From Pseudomonas asiatica (GTDB lineage Bacteria > Pseudomonadota > Gammaproteobacteria > Pseudomonadales > Pseudomonadaceae), in contig NZ_CP157874.1 of NCBI RefSeq assembly GCF_040214835.1, positions 4,924,501 to 4,988,500 of the forward strand: a stretch of 64,000 nucleotides of DNA, written 5' to 3'. The number at the start of each line of letters is the position of its first letter. The first letter of the stretch is position 1. Of the stretch, positions 42,838 to 52,833 are shown piece after piece. A model generated the notes under the pieces. It did not search any database and was not told the DNA's origin. It saw only the letters and a list, made by a program, of their open reading frames with translations. The position numbers and the translations under genes were made by a program.

Positions 42838-43100
42838 TCGTGGTACTCGGTCTTGACTGCCTTGCCCGTCACTGGGTCATGGTAGATCTCGACCTTCTTG
42901 CCATCCTTGTCGAAACCGTAGATCTCGTAGCAGTTGCCCTTGGTGACCTTGAACTTGTTGATCTTGTAGCCTTGCTCCTTGAGCTGCGCCTGGAATTTTT
43001 CCTGATCCTGCCAGGTGCTTTTGTCAGCGGTGGTGCATTCGGTGGCGGCTAATACAGTGCTGCTGCCAATCAAAAGGGTCAGCGCGATCAATGTACGCAT
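42834..43100 (-). CDS. Small periplasmic PepSY-domain protein
   Basis: An 88-residue protein with a signal peptide (residues 1-18; LTLLIGSSTVLA) and a single PepSY-like domain in the mature part (EKFQAQLKEQGYKINKFKV, then YEIYGFDKDGKKVEIYHDP). Two cysteines (in TECTTAD and GNCYEIY) could form a disulfide. The ATG at 43098-43100 has GGGAG nine bases upstream and is preferred over the ATG two codons earlier. It is the first gene of a pair with the cytochrome b561-like protein and may inhibit or modulate it. Confidence 0.82.
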   Translation of the reverse strand: MRTLIALTLLIGSSTVLAATECTTADKSTWQDQEKFQAQLKEQGYKINKFKVTKGNCYEIYGFDKDGKKVEIYHDPVTGKAVKTEYHD

Positions 43101-43267
43101 GGGCATGTGCTCCCATCCAGATGAGTGTAGTAGCGCATCCCTCAGCATAGTTCTGCAGGCCGCTTTACGCTCATTCATTTGCTTTACGCATCAATCGCAA
43201 AGAAAAACAAACTTAACAAATGAGCCAAAGCCACCGATGCTTGAGGCATTACGCCCATCGCACGGAG

Positions 43268-43276
43268 AACAACAAC
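43268..43276 (+). promoter_or_regulatory. Crc/Hfq-type A-rich motif at the thiolase start
   Basis: AACAACAAC lies directly before the ATG, between the ribosome site GGAG and the start. It fits the AAnAAnAA pattern that Hfq-Crc binds in Pseudomonas catabolite repression. Binding is inferred from the motif and position. Confidence 0.55.
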
Positions 43277-44455
43277 ATGAACGACGTGGTCATCGTCGCC
43301 GCAACCCGTACCGCCATCGGCAGCTTCCAGGGCGCCTTGGCCACTGTGCCTGCAGTAGACCTGGGTGCCGCCGTGATCAAGCGCCTGCTGGAACAGACCG
43401 GGCTGGCCCCGGCGCAGGTCGACGAAGTCATCCTCGGCCAGGTGCTTACCGCCGGTGCCGGGCAGAACCCGGCACGCCAGGCCGCGATCAAGGCCGGCCT
43501 GCCCTTCAGCGTGCCGGCAATGACCCTGAACAAGGTCTGCGGTTCGGGCCTGAAGGCACTGCACCTGGCCGCTCAGGCCATCCGCTGTGGTGACGCCGAG
43601 GTAGTCATCGCCGGCGGCCAGGAGAACATGAGCCTTGCCCCCTACGTGATGCCGTCGGCCCGCACCGGCCAGCGCATGGGCCATGGCCAGCTGATCGACA
43701 GCATGATCACCGACGGCCTGTGGGATGCCTTCAACGACTACCACATGGGTATTACTGCCGAAAACCTGGTGGACCAGTACGGCCTCAGCCGTGAGCAGCA
43801 GGATGCCTTTGCCGCCGAGTCGCAGCGCAAGGCGGTAGCGGCGATGGAGGCCGGCCGCTTCGATGATGAAATCACCCCGATCGTGCTGCCGCAGAAAAAG
43901 GGAGAACCCAAGGTGTTCGCGCGGGACGAGCAGCCACGCCCGGATACCATCGCCGAATCCCTGGGCAAACTGCGCCCGGCGTTCAAGAAGGACGGCAGCG
44001 TCACCGCCGGCAACGCCTCGAGCCTGAATGACGGCGCCGCCGCCGTGCTGCTGATGAGCGCCGCCAAGGCCAAGGCCCTGGGCCTGCCGGTGCTGGCCAG
44101 GATCGCGGCTTATGCCAGTGCCGGTGTAGACCCGGCGATCATGGGCATCGGCCCGGTTTCGGCCACCCAGCGCTGCCTGGACAAGGCCGGCTGGCAATTG
44201 GCCGAGCTGGACCTGATCGAAGCCAACGAAGCCTTTGCCGCGCAGGCGCTGGCCGTGGGCAAGGCGCTGGAATGGGATGCCGCGCGGGTCAACGTGAATG
44301 GCGGGGCGATTGCCCTTGGCCACCCGATTGGTGCGTCCGGGTGCCGGGTGCTGGTGACCCTGCTGCACGAGATGATCAAGCGGGACGCCAGGAAAGGCCT
44401 GGCAACCCTGTGCATTGGTGGCGGGCAAGGCGTGGCCTTGGCAATCGAGCGTTGA
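43277..44455 (+). CDS. Acetyl-CoA C-acetyltransferase (biosynthetic-type thiolase)
   Basis: A 392-residue cytosolic thiolase. The catalytic residues are C88 ([10 protein letters not shown]), H349 ([10 protein letters not shown]) and C379 (CIGGGQG), all in their standard motifs. It condenses or cleaves acetoacetyl-CoA. The acetoacetate produced by fahA could enter this reaction after activation, but no CoA-transferase is in the window. GGAG precedes the ATG with an A-rich Crc-like motif between. The gene is monocistronic, with a REP pair after it. Confidence 0.93.
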   Translation: MNDVVIVAATRTAIGSFQGALATVPAVDLGAAVIKRLLEQTGLAPAQVDEVILGQVLTAGAGQNPARQAAIKAGLPFSVPAMTLNKVCGSGLKALHLAAQAIRCGDAEVVIAGGQENMSLAPYVMPSARTGQRMGHGQLIDSMITDGLWDAFNDYHMGITAENLVDQYGLSREQQDAFAAESQRKAVAAMEAGRFDDEITPIVLPQKKGEPKVFARDEQPRPDTIAESLGKLRPAFKKDGSVTAGNASSLNDGAAAVLLMSAAKAKALGLPVLARIAAYASAGVDPAIMGIGPVSATQRCLDKAGWQLAELDLIEANEAFAAQALAVGKALEWDAARVNVNGGAIALGHPIGASGCRVLVTLLHEMIKRDARKGLATLCIGGGQGVALAIER

Positions 44456-44477
44456 TCTCGGGCTGAGTCAAGCAGGC

Positions 44478-44575
44478 CCGGCCTCTTCGCGGGTAAACCC
44501 GCTCCCACAGGGCCCCCACTGAAGCTGAATCCAGTGGGGGCCCTGTGGGAGCGGGTTTACCCGCGAAAGGGCCGG
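44478..44575. repeat. REP pair, inverted
   Basis: Copies at 44478-44512 and 44541-44575. The spacers between them (GGGCCCCCACTG and CAGTGGGGGCCC) are also complementary, so the whole block forms one long hairpin between the convergent thiolase and metE genes. Confidence 0.92.
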
Positions 44576-44591
44576 TACAGGCAGCGAAAAA

Positions 44592-46883
44592 TCAGGCAGT
44601 GGCACGCAGCTCGCGGGCAGCTGCGACCATGTTCACCAGCGCTGCCTCGGTCTCCGGCCAGCCACGGGTCTTCAGCCCGCAATCCGGGTTGACCCACAGG
44701 CGCTCGGTCGGGATACGCCGGGCAGCCTTGCGCAGCAGCTTGACCATTTCCTCACGGGTCGGCACCCGTGGCGAATGAATGTCATACACACCCGGGCCGA
44801 TCTCGTTGGGGTAGGCGAACCGCTCGAACGCCGCCAGCAGCTCCATGTCCGACCGCGAGGTCTCGATGGTGATCACGTCGGCATCCATCGCCGCGATCGA
44901 CTCGATCACGTCGTTGAACTCGCTGTAGCACATGTGGGTGTGGATCTGGGTTTCGTCACGCACCCCCGAGGCACAAAGGCGGAAGGCCTCGGTGGCCCAC
45001 TCCAGGTAATGGGCCCAGGCGCCGTGGCGCAGCGGCAAGCCTTCACGGAAGGCCGCTTCGTCGATCTGCACGATCCTGATACCCGCCGCTTCCAGGTCGA
45101 CCACTTCGTCGCGGATCGCCAGCGCCAGCTGGCGCGCCTGCACTTCGCGGCTCACGTCTTCACGCGGGAACGACCACATCAGCATGGTCACCGGGCCGGT
45201 CAGCATGCCCTTCATCACCTTGCTGGTCAGGCCCTGGGCGTACTTTATCCATTCCACGGTCATGGCCTTCGGCCGGCTCAGGTCGCCAACGATCACCGCA
45301 GGCTTCACGCAGCGCGAACCATAGCTCTGCACCCAGCCGAAGCGGGTGAACACATAGCCATCGATCTGCTCGGCGAAGTACTCGACCATGTCGTTGCGCT
45401 CGGCCTCGCCGTGCACCAGCACATCCAGGCCCAGGTCCTCCTGGATTTTCACCGCATGGCGGATCTCGCTGTGCATGGCCTCGACGTAATCGGCCTCGGT
45501 CAGCTTGCCCTGTCTGTAGGCCTGGCGTGCCAGGCGAATCGCCGAGGTCTGCGGGAACGAACCGATGGTGGTGGTCGGGAACGCCGGCAGGTCGAGCCCC
45601 GCACGTTGCTTGGCGATACGTTGGGCAAACGCCGACTGACGCTGGCTGTCAGCGGGCTTGATGGCCGCCAGGCGGGCCTGCACGGCCGGCTTGTGAATAC
45701 GCGGCGAAGCGGCGCGGCTGGCCTGCACGGCCTGGCTCTGGGCCAATGCGGCGGCCACGTCGTCGGCTTGTGGGGCATTGATGGCCTTGGCCAGCAGCGC
45801 CACTTCCTGGCACTTCTGCACGGCGAAAGCCAGCCAGCTGTGCAGTTCGGCATCGAGCTGGTCTTCACGGTCCAGGTCCACCGGGCTGTGCAGCAGCGAG
45901 CAGGACGGCGCCACCCACAGCCGCTCACCCAGGCGCTCATGGGCATGGCGCAGTACCTCCAGCGCCTTTTCCAGGTCGCAGCGCCAGACGTTGCGGCCGT
46001 TGACCAGGCCCAGCGACAGCACCTTGTAGGCCGGCAGGCGGTCGAGGATGGTCGGGTACTGCTCGGGCGCACGTACCAGGTCGATGTGCAGGCCATCGAC
46101 CGGCAGGTTGGCGGCCAGGCCCAGGTTGTCTTCCAGGCCGCCGAAGTAGGTGGCGATCAGCTTCTTCAGTGGCGCCCGCTGAAGGATGTTGTAGACCCGC
46201 TCGTAGGCATTCTTCCAGTCCTGAGGCAGGTCCAGGGCCAGGATCGGCTCATCGATCTGCACCCATTCCACGCCCTGGGCAGCCAGGCGGTTGAGGATCT
46301 GGTCATACAGCGGCAGCAGGCGGTCGAGCAGCTCCAGCTTGTCGAAATCGCCACCCTTGGCCTTGCCCAGCCACAGGTAGGTCAGCGGGCCGATTACCAC
46401 CGGCTTGACCGCGTGGCCCAGGGCCTGGGCTTCTGCCACTTCTTCGAACAGTTGCTCCCAGCTCAGGGCGAACTGCTGGTCGGCGGTGAATTCGGGGACC
46501 AGGTAGTGGTAGTTGGTGTCGAACCACTTGGTCATTTCCTGGGCGTGCGCGCCGCCGCAGCAGCTGTCACCCACAGCGCCACGGGCCATGGCGAACAGGG
46601 TCTGCAGGGTAGGCCCGGCAGCGTCGTGGCTGCGAAAGCGCTGCGGGATCACGCCGAAGGTCAGCGAGTGGGTCAGCACCTGGTCGTACCAGGCGAAGTC
46701 GCCGACCGGCAGCAGTTCGATGCCGGCGTCTTTCTGCACCTGCCAGTGGCGGGCACGCAGCTCGCGGCCGACGGCACGCAGGCCGGCTTCGTCGAGTTCA
46801 CCCTTCCAGAAGGCTTCCTGGGCCTTTTTCAGCTCGCGGTCGTGGCCGATACGTGGAAAGCCCAGGTTGTGTGCCAGTGCCAT
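44592..46883 (-). CDS. metE: Cobalamin-independent methionine synthase
   Basis: A 763-residue enzyme, the usual MetE length. The N-terminal barrel opens with [20 protein letters not shown]. The C-terminal barrel carries the zinc ligands in [13 protein letters not shown] and [13 protein letters not shown]. It transfers a methyl group from 5-methyltetrahydrofolate polyglutamate to homocysteine. The ATG at 46881-46883 has AGGGA upstream. Two MetR-like sites lie 58-90 bp upstream. No metR gene is adjacent, which is unusual because metE and metR are often divergent. Confidence 0.97.
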   Translation of the reverse strand: MALAHNLGFPRIGHDRELKKAQEAFWKGELDEAGLRAVGRELRARHWQVQKDAGIELLPVGDFAWYDQVLTHSLTFGVIPQRFRSHDAAGPTLQTLFAMARGAVGDSCCGGAHAQEMTKWFDTNYHYLVPEFTADQQFALSWEQLFEEVAEAQALGHAVKPVVIGPLTYLWLGKAKGGDFDKLELLDRLLPLYDQILNRLAAQGVEWVQIDEPILALDLPQDWKNAYERVYNILQRAPLKKLIATYFGGLEDNLGLAANLPVDGLHIDLVRAPEQYPTILDRLPAYKVLSLGLVNGRNVWRCDLEKALEVLRHAHERLGERLWVAPSCSLLHSPVDLDREDQLDAELHSWLAFAVQKCQEVALLAKAINAPQADDVAAALAQSQAVQASRAASPRIHKPAVQARLAAIKPADSQRQSAFAQRIAKQRAGLDLPAFPTTTIGSFPQTSAIRLARQAYRQGKLTEADYVEAMHSEIRHAVKIQEDLGLDVLVHGEAERNDMVEYFAEQIDGYVFTRFGWVQSYGSRCVKPAVIVGDLSRPKAMTVEWIKYAQGLTSKVMKGMLTGPVTMLMWSFPREDVSREVQARQLALAIRDEVVDLEAAGIRIVQIDEAAFREGLPLRHGAWAHYLEWATEAFRLCASGVRDETQIHTHMCYSEFNDVIESIAAMDADVITIETSRSDMELLAAFERFAYPNEIGPGVYDIHSPRVPTREEMVKLLRKAARRIPTERLWVNPDCGLKTRGWPETEAALVNMVAAARELRATA

Positions 46884-46940
46884 GTCTTGTCCCTCAGCAT
46901 GCATAAATGAATGAGGGGGATTTTCCGGGCACCGGCATCT

Positions 46941-46973
46941 TGAGACAAACTCATTAAATTTGAGATGAACTCA
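46941..46973. promoter_or_regulatory. Tandem MetR-like operators upstream of metE
   Basis: TGAGACAAACTCA (46941-46953) and TGAGATGAACTCA (46961-46973) are two perfect TGAG-N5-CTCA dyads spaced 20 bp apart, two helical turns. The E. coli MetR consensus is TGAA-N5-TTCA with the same 4-5-4 geometry. They lie 58-90 bp upstream of metE, an activator position. Confidence 0.7.
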
Positions 46974-47010
46974 AGGTTTTCTCATGTTCGTGAATTTGTA
47001 CTGCCTGTAA

Positions 47011-47105
47011 GGGCCCTTTCGCGGCTAAAGCCGCTCCTACAGGTACCGCGCCAGCCTGAAGAGTATGCGATCCCTGTGGGAGCGGCTTTAGCCGCGAAAG
47101 TGCCG
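47011..47105. repeat. REP pair of the GCGGCTAAAGCCGC type
   Basis: Copies at 47011-47043 and 47072-47105, inverted, between the MetR-like sites and the MTHFR-like gene. Confidence 0.9.
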
Positions 47106-47217
47106 GCACAGGCAAACCCGGATGTCTCATTCAGAGCACCACCCTGCGCATCCGGACATGACCCCACCCGCCTTCTGCCGCAAAATGCAACCCTGACCAA
47201 ACCAGGTACCCGGCCCC

Positions 47218-48705
47218 ATGAGCCTGCTGAAAACCGCGCTGCGCGAAAACACCTTCGTCTGCGTCATGGAGTTCGTCCCCAAGCCCTCCGCAGAACGCTT
47301 CGCCGCCATGGACGCGATCCTGGCACGTGCGCACCTGTGTGGCTGGCCGATGACCGTGGCCATCGGCGACCGCGTCAGCAGCCCGCTGGACATGTCGCCA
47401 CTGGACGCCCTCGCCTCGTTCAGCACCCCGGTACCCGCCCTGCCGCACTTCTCCGGCAAGGACCGCGAACGCCACCACCTGCTCGCCCAACTGCAACGCA
47501 TGGATGCCGCCGGCCTCGACCAGCTGTTGCTGCTCACCGGCGACCGCCTGCCGGGCCACCAGCCCGGCCAGCGCCCGGTGCGCTACCTGGAATCGGTCGC
47601 AGCCCTGCAGATCGCCCGCCAGGCCTGCCCGCACTGGCTGCTTGGCGCGGCGCTCAACCCGTTCAAGTACTGCGAGGAAGAAGGCGGCGCCCAATACTTC
47701 AAGGCCGAGAAAAAACTGGCGGCGGGCGCCGACTTCCTCACCCTGCAACTGGGTTTCGATGCCGGCAAACACCAGGAAGCCATGCATTGGATGAACCGCC
47801 AGGCCGCGCCCAAGCCGATGCTGGCCTGCCTGATGAGCCTCACCCACGGGCGTGCGACGATGCTCGAACACGTGGCCGGCGTGACCGTCACGCCGTCCAT
47901 GCGCGACATGCTGGAAGCGGAAGCGGCGCAGTCCAAGGCATTTGCCCAGGCGCGCAGCGTCGACCGCCTGGCCTTGCAGATCATCGGCGTGAAGCTGATG
48001 GGCTACGCCGGCGTGCATCTGTCGGGGGTTCACGAACTCAAGCAACTGCTGGCCCTGGAGGCACGCATCGAGCACTGGCAGGCGCAAATCCACACACTGG
48101 AACAATGGGCGCCGGCCTGGCAGGCCAGCTGGCAGATGCCCGGCCTGCCGGCAGTCAGCTTCCATCCGCCGCAGGCAAGCTGGCGCCAGGGCGAGTCGCG
48201 GGTCGATGCCTCGTTCAAGGAGAAAGCGCGCTACCACCTGATGCACGGCATGCATTCGCTGCTGTTCAGCCGCCGCAATGGCCTGAGCAAGGCATTTGGC
48301 TGGGCCGTGCGCCAGCCGATGTGGGCTACCCGCCTTGGCGCGCAGGTGCTGCACAAGGTGGAGCACGCGGTGAAGCACCCGCTGGTAGGCTGCAACACCT
48401 GCGGCCGCTGCCGCCTGGAAGACACCCTGTACATCTGCCCGGAAACCTGCCCCAAGGGCCTGGCCAACGGCCCCTGCGGCGGCACCGCGCTGAACCGCTG
48501 CGAGTTCGGCGACCGCGAGTGCATCCACAGCGTCAAGTACCGCACCGCCAAGGCGGCGCGGCAGACGGCGCTGCTGACCGAGCGCCTGATCCCGTGCATC
48601 GAGCTCGAGACACGCCACCGCAGCTCATGGCCGCAGTGGTTCCAGGCCCAGACGCCGCGTCAGCTCAGCCCGCAGCCAGCGCCTCGAACCCAGCCCGAAT
48701 CGTAG
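47218..48705 (+). CDS. Methylenetetrahydrofolate reductase-like protein with C-terminal cysteine-rich domain
   Basis: A 495-residue two-domain protein. The N-terminal half (about 10-300) is an MTHFR/MetF-like barrel: VCVMEFVPKPSAERF, LLLLTGDRLPG and LNPFKYCEEEGGAQYFKAEK, the last resembling the substrate lysine region. The C-terminal part (about 375-450) is the MTHFR_C cysteine-rich domain with CNTCGRC (392-398), CPETCPKGLANGPCGG and CEFGDREC, a likely metal or iron-sulfur site. Such fusions often act with methyltransferases in C1 transfer. Facing metE across 334 bp, it may supply or drain methyl-THF. The last 41 bp overlap the convergent cobW gene. Confidence 0.82.
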   Translation: MSLLKTALRENTFVCVMEFVPKPSAERFAAMDAILARAHLCGWPMTVAIGDRVSSPLDMSPLDALASFSTPVPALPHFSGKDRERHHLLAQLQRMDAAGLDQLLLLTGDRLPGHQPGQRPVRYLESVAALQIARQACPHWLLGAALNPFKYCEEEGGAQYFKAEKKLAAGADFLTLQLGFDAGKHQEAMHWMNRQAAPKPMLACLMSLTHGRATMLEHVAGVTVTPSMRDMLEAEAAQSKAFAQARSVDRLALQIIGVKLMGYAGVHLSGVHELKQLLALEARIEHWQAQIHTLEQWAPAWQASWQMPGLPAVSFHPPQASWRQGESRVDASFKEKARYHLMHGMHSLLFSRRNGLSKAFGWAVRQPMWATRLGAQVLHKVEHAVKHPLVGCNTCGRCRLEDTLYICPETCPKGLANGPCGGTALNRCEFGDRECIHSVKYRTAKAARQTALLTERLIPCIELETRHRSSWPQWFQAQTPRQLSPQPAPRTQPES

Positions 48706-49642
48706 CTTCGGGCAGTTCGTCGGCGATGAACACCATCACGCTCTCGCGGGTTTCACCCTCGGCCCATTCGGCGTCCCAGTCGAAGCCATAGAGCTTGAGC
48801 ACACCCTGGAACACCAGCTTGCGCGCTTCACCGGCAATGTTCAGCACGCCCTTGTAGCGCAGCAGCTGCTTGCCGTGGGTTTCCAGCAGTTCGTTCATGA
48901 AGTCGCTGAGGCGGTCGATGTCCAGCGCGCTTTCCGTGCGCAGCACCAAGGTGGAGATCCGGTCCGGGGTAGCGGGCTTGAGCAGCGGGCGTAGCGCTGG
49001 CTTCAGGTTCGCGCCCAGATCGGGGTTGAGGTTGAAACCACGCACATCCAGCAGCTCGGCCAGGTCGATGCGACCATGCTCGACCACGCGAATCGCAGCC
49101 CGGCCATTGATGCGGGCCAGGCGCTCGCGCAGGGCCTCGACCGCAGCGGGCTCGACCAGGTCGGTCTTGCTCAGCAGCAGGCGATCGGCAAAGCCGACCT
49201 GGGCCTGGGCAATGGTCTGGGTCAGGTGCAGCTCGGCGTGGGCGGCATCGACCAGGGTGATGATGCCATCGAGGATGTAGCGCTCACGCAGCTCTTCGTC
49301 GATGAAGAAGGTTTGGGCCACCGGCGCCGGGTCGGCCAGGCCGGTGCATTCGATTACCAGGCGGTCGAAGGCGATCTCGCCGGCATCCAGGCGTTCGAGC
49401 AGCAGGTACAAGGCGCGGGTCAGGTCGCCATGGATGCTGCAGCACACGCAGCCATTGGCCAGGGTCATCACCTGCACCGGCTCGTCGCCCAGCAGTTGGC
49501 TGTCGATGCCGGCCTCGCTGAATTCGTTTTCGATCACGGCGATCTTCAGGCCGTGCTCGGCCTTGAGCATGTGCTTGAGCAAGGTGGTCTTGCCGGCACC
49601 GAGGAAGCCAGTGAGTACGGTTACGGGAATAGGCGTCTGCAC
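48665..49642 (-). CDS. CobW/YjiA-family metal-binding GTPase
   Basis: A 325-residue G3E GTPase. It has Walker A GFLGAGKTTLLKH at about 12-24, the metal motif NGCVCCSIHGD near residue 68, a VIECTGLADPAP Walker B region and SKTDLVEP as the guanine motif. The CobW C-terminal domain spans about 225-320. GTG at 49640-49642 is nine bases from GGAG and gives the usual short N terminus; the ATG at 49649-49651 abuts the ribosome site. It probably delivers zinc or another metal to a target protein. MetE and the cysteine-rich MTHFR-like protein nearby are metal-binding, but a link is speculation. It stands alone upstream of a REP pair. Confidence 0.88.
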   Translation of the reverse strand: MQTPIPVTVLTGFLGAGKTTLLKHMLKAEHGLKIAVIENEFSEAGIDSQLLGDEPVQVMTLANGCVCCSIHGDLTRALYLLLERLDAGEIAFDRLVIECTGLADPAPVAQTFFIDEELRERYILDGIITLVDAAHAELHLTQTIAQAQVGFADRLLLSKTDLVEPAAVEALRERLARINGRAAIRVVEHGRIDLAELLDVRGFNLNPDLGANLKPALRPLLKPATPDRISTLVLRTESALDIDRLSDFMNELLETHGKQLLRYKGVLNIAGEARKLVFQGVLKLYGFDWDAEWAEGETRESVMVFIADELPEATIRAGFEALAAG

Positions 49643-49685
49643 GCAGAACATCTCCTGTGCAGTGAAATGGACGGGGGGAGCGCGA

Positions 49686-49806
49686 TCCCTGTAGGAGCGG
49701 CCTTGTGTCGCGATCGGGCCGCAAAGCGGCCCCGGATTTTCAGCTTCGCAGCCAAAATTGCCGGGGCCGCGTTGCGGCCCGATCGCGACACAAGGCCGCT
49801 CCTACA
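49686..49806. repeat. Second-family REP pair
   Basis: Units of the GCGGCCTTGTGTCGCGA type at 49686-49732 and 49762-49806, inverted, upstream of cobW and downstream of ybdD. Confidence 0.92.
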
Positions 49807-49827
49807 CAGTACCGCGCTAGCCTGGAC

Positions 49828-50025
49828 TTAGCAGCACTTGGGCCCGGACTTGCCGCCATAACGCGCTTCCTGGCGTTCGCGGAAGAACTCCTCGTACGTC
49901 ATGACCGGCTTGTCCGGGTGCTTGGTCTGCATGTGCTCGACGTAGTTGTCGTAGTCGGGCATGCCGACCATCAGGCGGGCTGCCTGCCCCAGGTACTTAC
50001 CCAGTCGACCCAGGTCGTTGAACAT
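49828..50025 (-). CDS. YbdD/YjiX-family small protein
   Basis: A 65-residue protein with the family pattern [22 protein letters not shown] and [15 protein letters not shown], ending in PKCC. YbdD genes follow cstA in many bacteria and the protein is needed with BtsT or CstA for pyruvate uptake. It starts 13 bp after the cstA stop, so co-transcription is likely. Confidence 0.92.
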   Translation of the reverse strand: MFNDLGRLGKYLGQAARLMVGMPDYDNYVEHMQTKHPDKPVMTYEEFFRERQEARYGGKSGPKCC

Positions 50026-50038
50026 CGCAGCAGTCCTC

Positions 50039-52105
50039 TCAAGCGTCAGGCAGGGCCTGGAACGGGGTTTCCTTGTCGGTGCGCTCCTTGCGGCCGAGGG
50101 CGGCGAAGCCGACCTTGACAGCGAAGAACAGCACGCTGAACACCACCACCAGGAACAGCACAGTCAGGCCGGCGTTGGTGTAGGCGTTGAAGATCACGTG
50201 CTGCATCTGCCCGATGTCCTTGGCCGGGGCCAGTACCTGGCCGGCGTCCAGCGCGGTGCTGTACTTCTTGGCCAGGGCCAGGAAGCCGACTGCCGGGTTC
50301 GGGTCGAACAGCTTGATCAGGCCTGCGGTGGTGGTGCAGATCAGCAGCCACACGGCCGGCAGCAGGGTGACCCAGACGTAGCGCTGGCGCTTCATCTTGA
50401 TCAGCACCACGGTGCCGAGCATCAGGGCGATACCGGCCAGCATCTGGTTGGAGATACCGAACAGCGGCCACAGGGTGTTGATGCCACCCAGCGGGTCGAT
50501 CACGCCCTGGTACAGCAGGTAGCCCCACAGGGCCACGCAGCCGGCAGTACCGATCAGGTTGGCAGTCCACGACTCGGTGCGTTTGAGCGCCGGCACGAAG
50601 CTGCCCAGCAGGTCCTGCAGCATGAAGCGCCCGGCACGGGTGCCGGCGTCTACCGCGGTGAGGATGAACAGCGCCTCGAACAGGATCGCGAAGTGGTACC
50701 AGAAGGCCATGGTGTTTTCACCCGGCAGCACCTGGTGCAGGATCTGCGCGATACCCACGGCCAGGGTCGGCGCACCACCGGCACGGGCCAGCACGGTGTG
50801 CTCGCCAATGTCGCGGGCGGTGGCCTCGAGCTGCTCAGGGGTGATCAGGAAGCCCCAGCTGCTCACCGTTTGCGCAACCGACGCCACGTCGGCACCGACC
50901 ACTGCGGCCGGGCTGTTCATGGCGAAGTACACGCCTGGCTCGATCACAGAGGCGGCGACCATGGCCATGATGGCAACGAACGATTCCATCAGCATGCCGC
51001 CGTAGCCGATGTAGCGGGCGTTGGTTTCGTTGTCCAGCAGCTTCGGCGTGGTCCCCGAGGAGATCAGCGCATGGAAGCCGGACACCGCGCCACAGGCAAT
51101 GGTGATGAACAGGAACGGGAACAGGGTGCCCTTCCACACCGGGCCGGTGCCGTCGGTGAACTGGGTCAGCGCCGGCATCTTCAGCTCGGGCGCGATGATC
51201 AGGATACCGATGGCCAGGCCGACGATGGTGCCGATCTTGAGGAAGGTCGACAGGTAGTCACGTGGCGCCAGTACCAGCCATACCGGCAGTACCGCAGCGA
51301 CGAAGCCATAGCCCACCAGCATCCAGGTGATCTGCACGCCGGTGAAGGTGAACGCCGGGCCCCAGGTCGGGTCTGCGGCAATCTGGCCCCCCAGCCAGAT
51401 CGAAGCCAGCAGCAGCACCACGCCGATGACCGAGATCTCACCGATATGGCCCGGGCGGATGTAGCGCATGTAGATGCCCATGAACATCGCGATCGGGATG
51501 GTCGCCATCACCGTGAACATGCCCCACGGGCTTTCGGCCAGGGCCTTGACCACGATCAGCGCCAGTACCGCGAGGATGATGATCATGATCAGGAAGCAGC
51601 CGAACAGGGCGATGGTGCCCGGGATGCGGCCCATCTCCTCGCGCACCATGTCGCCCAGCGAACGGCCGTTGCGGCGGGTGGACAGGAACAGGACCATGAA
51701 GTCCTGCACCGCACCAGCCAGCACCACGCCGGCGATCAGCCACAGCGTACCGGGCAGGTAGCCCATCTGCGCGGCGAGTACCGGCCCGACCAAGGGCCCT
51801 GCACCAGCGATGGCGGCGAAGTGGTGACCGAAGAGGATGTGTTTGTTGGTCGGGACGTAGTCCAGGCCGTCGTTGTTGAGCACCGCCGGGGTGGCACGGC
51901 GTGGGTCGAGTTGCATCACCTTGGTGGCGATGAACAGGCTGTAGTAGCGATAGGCGACCAGGTAGATGGCCACTGCCGCGACCACGATCCACAAGGCATT
52001 GATCGCCTCGCCGCGACGCAGGGCAACCACACCCAGCGCACAGGCTCCTATGACTGCCAGCGCCAGCCACGGAATGTGGCGTAGCAGGCTATTATTGTTG
52101 TTCAT
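50039..52105 (-). CDS. cstA: Carbon starvation protein A (CstA-type pyruvate/peptide transporter)
   Basis: A 688-residue inner-membrane protein with about 16-18 helices, typical of CstA. Characteristic stretches include [40 protein letters not shown] and [19 protein letters not shown]. CstA/BtsT proteins import pyruvate and possibly peptides under carbon limitation. The ATG at 52103-52105 is followed at once by AACAACAATAA, a Crc/Hfq-type motif, suggesting catabolite repression of translation. It forms an operon with ybdD and is divergent from a PilZ gene. Confidence 0.95.
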   Translation of the reverse strand: MNNNNSLLRHIPWLALAVIGACALGVVALRRGEAINALWIVVAAVAIYLVAYRYYSLFIATKVMQLDPRRATPAVLNNDGLDYVPTNKHILFGHHFAAIAGAGPLVGPVLAAQMGYLPGTLWLIAGVVLAGAVQDFMVLFLSTRRNGRSLGDMVREEMGRIPGTIALFGCFLIMIIILAVLALIVVKALAESPWGMFTVMATIPIAMFMGIYMRYIRPGHIGEISVIGVVLLLASIWLGGQIAADPTWGPAFTFTGVQITWMLVGYGFVAAVLPVWLVLAPRDYLSTFLKIGTIVGLAIGILIIAPELKMPALTQFTDGTGPVWKGTLFPFLFITIACGAVSGFHALISSGTTPKLLDNETNARYIGYGGMLMESFVAIMAMVAASVIEPGVYFAMNSPAAVVGADVASVAQTVSSWGFLITPEQLEATARDIGEHTVLARAGGAPTLAVGIAQILHQVLPGENTMAFWYHFAILFEALFILTAVDAGTRAGRFMLQDLLGSFVPALKRTESWTANLIGTAGCVALWGYLLYQGVIDPLGGINTLWPLFGISNQMLAGIALMLGTVVLIKMKRQRYVWVTLLPAVWLLICTTTAGLIKLFDPNPAVGFLALAKKYSTALDAGQVLAPAKDIGQMQHVIFNAYTNAGLTVLFLVVVFSVLFFAVKVGFAALGRKERTDKETPFQALPDA
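52092..52102 (-). promoter_or_regulatory. Crc/Hfq-type A-rich motif at the cstA start
   Basis: Codons 2-5 of cstA read AACAACAATAA, an AAnAAnAA match just after the start codon. Hfq-Crc binding there would block initiation. Inference from motif and position. Confidence 0.6.
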
Positions 52106-52283
52106 GGTTTGCTTCCAGCTGGTGGATTGGAAAAGACCGCCCATCGAGTCTAGGGCGAGTCATCGCGCATTGCCACACTTGCTTTGGTCTAGAGCCTCTG
52201 CGGCCAGATTGCGGTACCTGATGTACATACCATTCTAACTATAGTCAGGATGTCACCTGAGGACCTATGCGAGGATCTACCCC

Positions 52284-52649
52284 ATGAGCGATCACGACGA
52301 ACGCCGCCGTTTCCAGCGCATCCAGTTCGACGCCCCGACCAAGCTGTGCCAGGGCGAACGTTGCTGGGAGGTGAAACTGCTCGATCTGTCCCTCAAAGGC
52401 CTGCTGGTCGAATGCCCCAAACCCTGGGATGCCGACCTGACCCAGGATTTCGAAGCGTACATCCTGCTCAACGACGAAGTGACCGAGGTGCAGATGCAGG
52501 TTGAACTGCGCCATGAGGAACCAGACCGCCTGGGCTTCATCTGCCTGTACATCGACGTCGAGTCGATGAGCCATTTGCACCGTCTTGTGGAATTGAACGT
52601 GGCCGACAGCACCGAAATGATGCGTGAGCTGCGCGAACTCATCGAATAA
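52284..52649 (+). CDS. PilZ-domain c-di-GMP-binding protein
   Basis: A 121-residue protein that is essentially one PilZ domain. It starts DERRRFQRIQFDAPTKL, with the R-x3-R motif at 8-13, followed by DLSLKGLLVE with the D-x-S-x3-G motif near 34-39. Both c-di-GMP binding motifs are intact. A short helical tail (about 100-121) follows. It is divergent from cstA and has no operon partner. The target is unknown. Confidence 0.92.
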   Translation: MSDHDERRRFQRIQFDAPTKLCQGERCWEVKLLDLSLKGLLVECPKPWDADLTQDFEAYILLNDEVTEVQMQVELRHEEPDRLGFICLYIDVESMSHLHRLVELNVADSTEMMRELRELIE

Positions 52650-52833
52650 TGAAATCTCTTAGCTAGCTAATGGCTTCCCCACCTTGTGTTTCCTGTCTAC
52701 CCAGACAGCTTTAAGCCTGGGTAGCAGCGTTTTGTACACACCCCTCTAGCACAGCCTCTGACGAGTTGGTACGCCTTCTGCATTGGGTTCTCGCACACCT
52801 TGCGGGCGCTCTTGTGCGCGCTCCGATCAAAAT

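Larger units (their letters stand above)
46884..47217. other. metE/MTHFR-like divergent intergenic region
   Basis: This 334-bp gap holds the metE leader, two MetR-like boxes (46941-46973), a REP pair (47011-47105) and about 110 bp in front of the MTHFR-like gene with no motif I recognise. I see no cobalamin riboswitch core. Confidence 0.7.

Noticed and set aside
46884..47217. Cobalamin riboswitch before metE
   Set aside because: I could not find the conserved B12-box core in the leader; the visible elements are MetR-like dyads and REPs.
49961..52084. 707-codon plus-strand open frame across cstA
   Set aside because: It is low in hydrophobic residues and rich in H, Q and R, has no recognisable domain, and is antisense to cstA.
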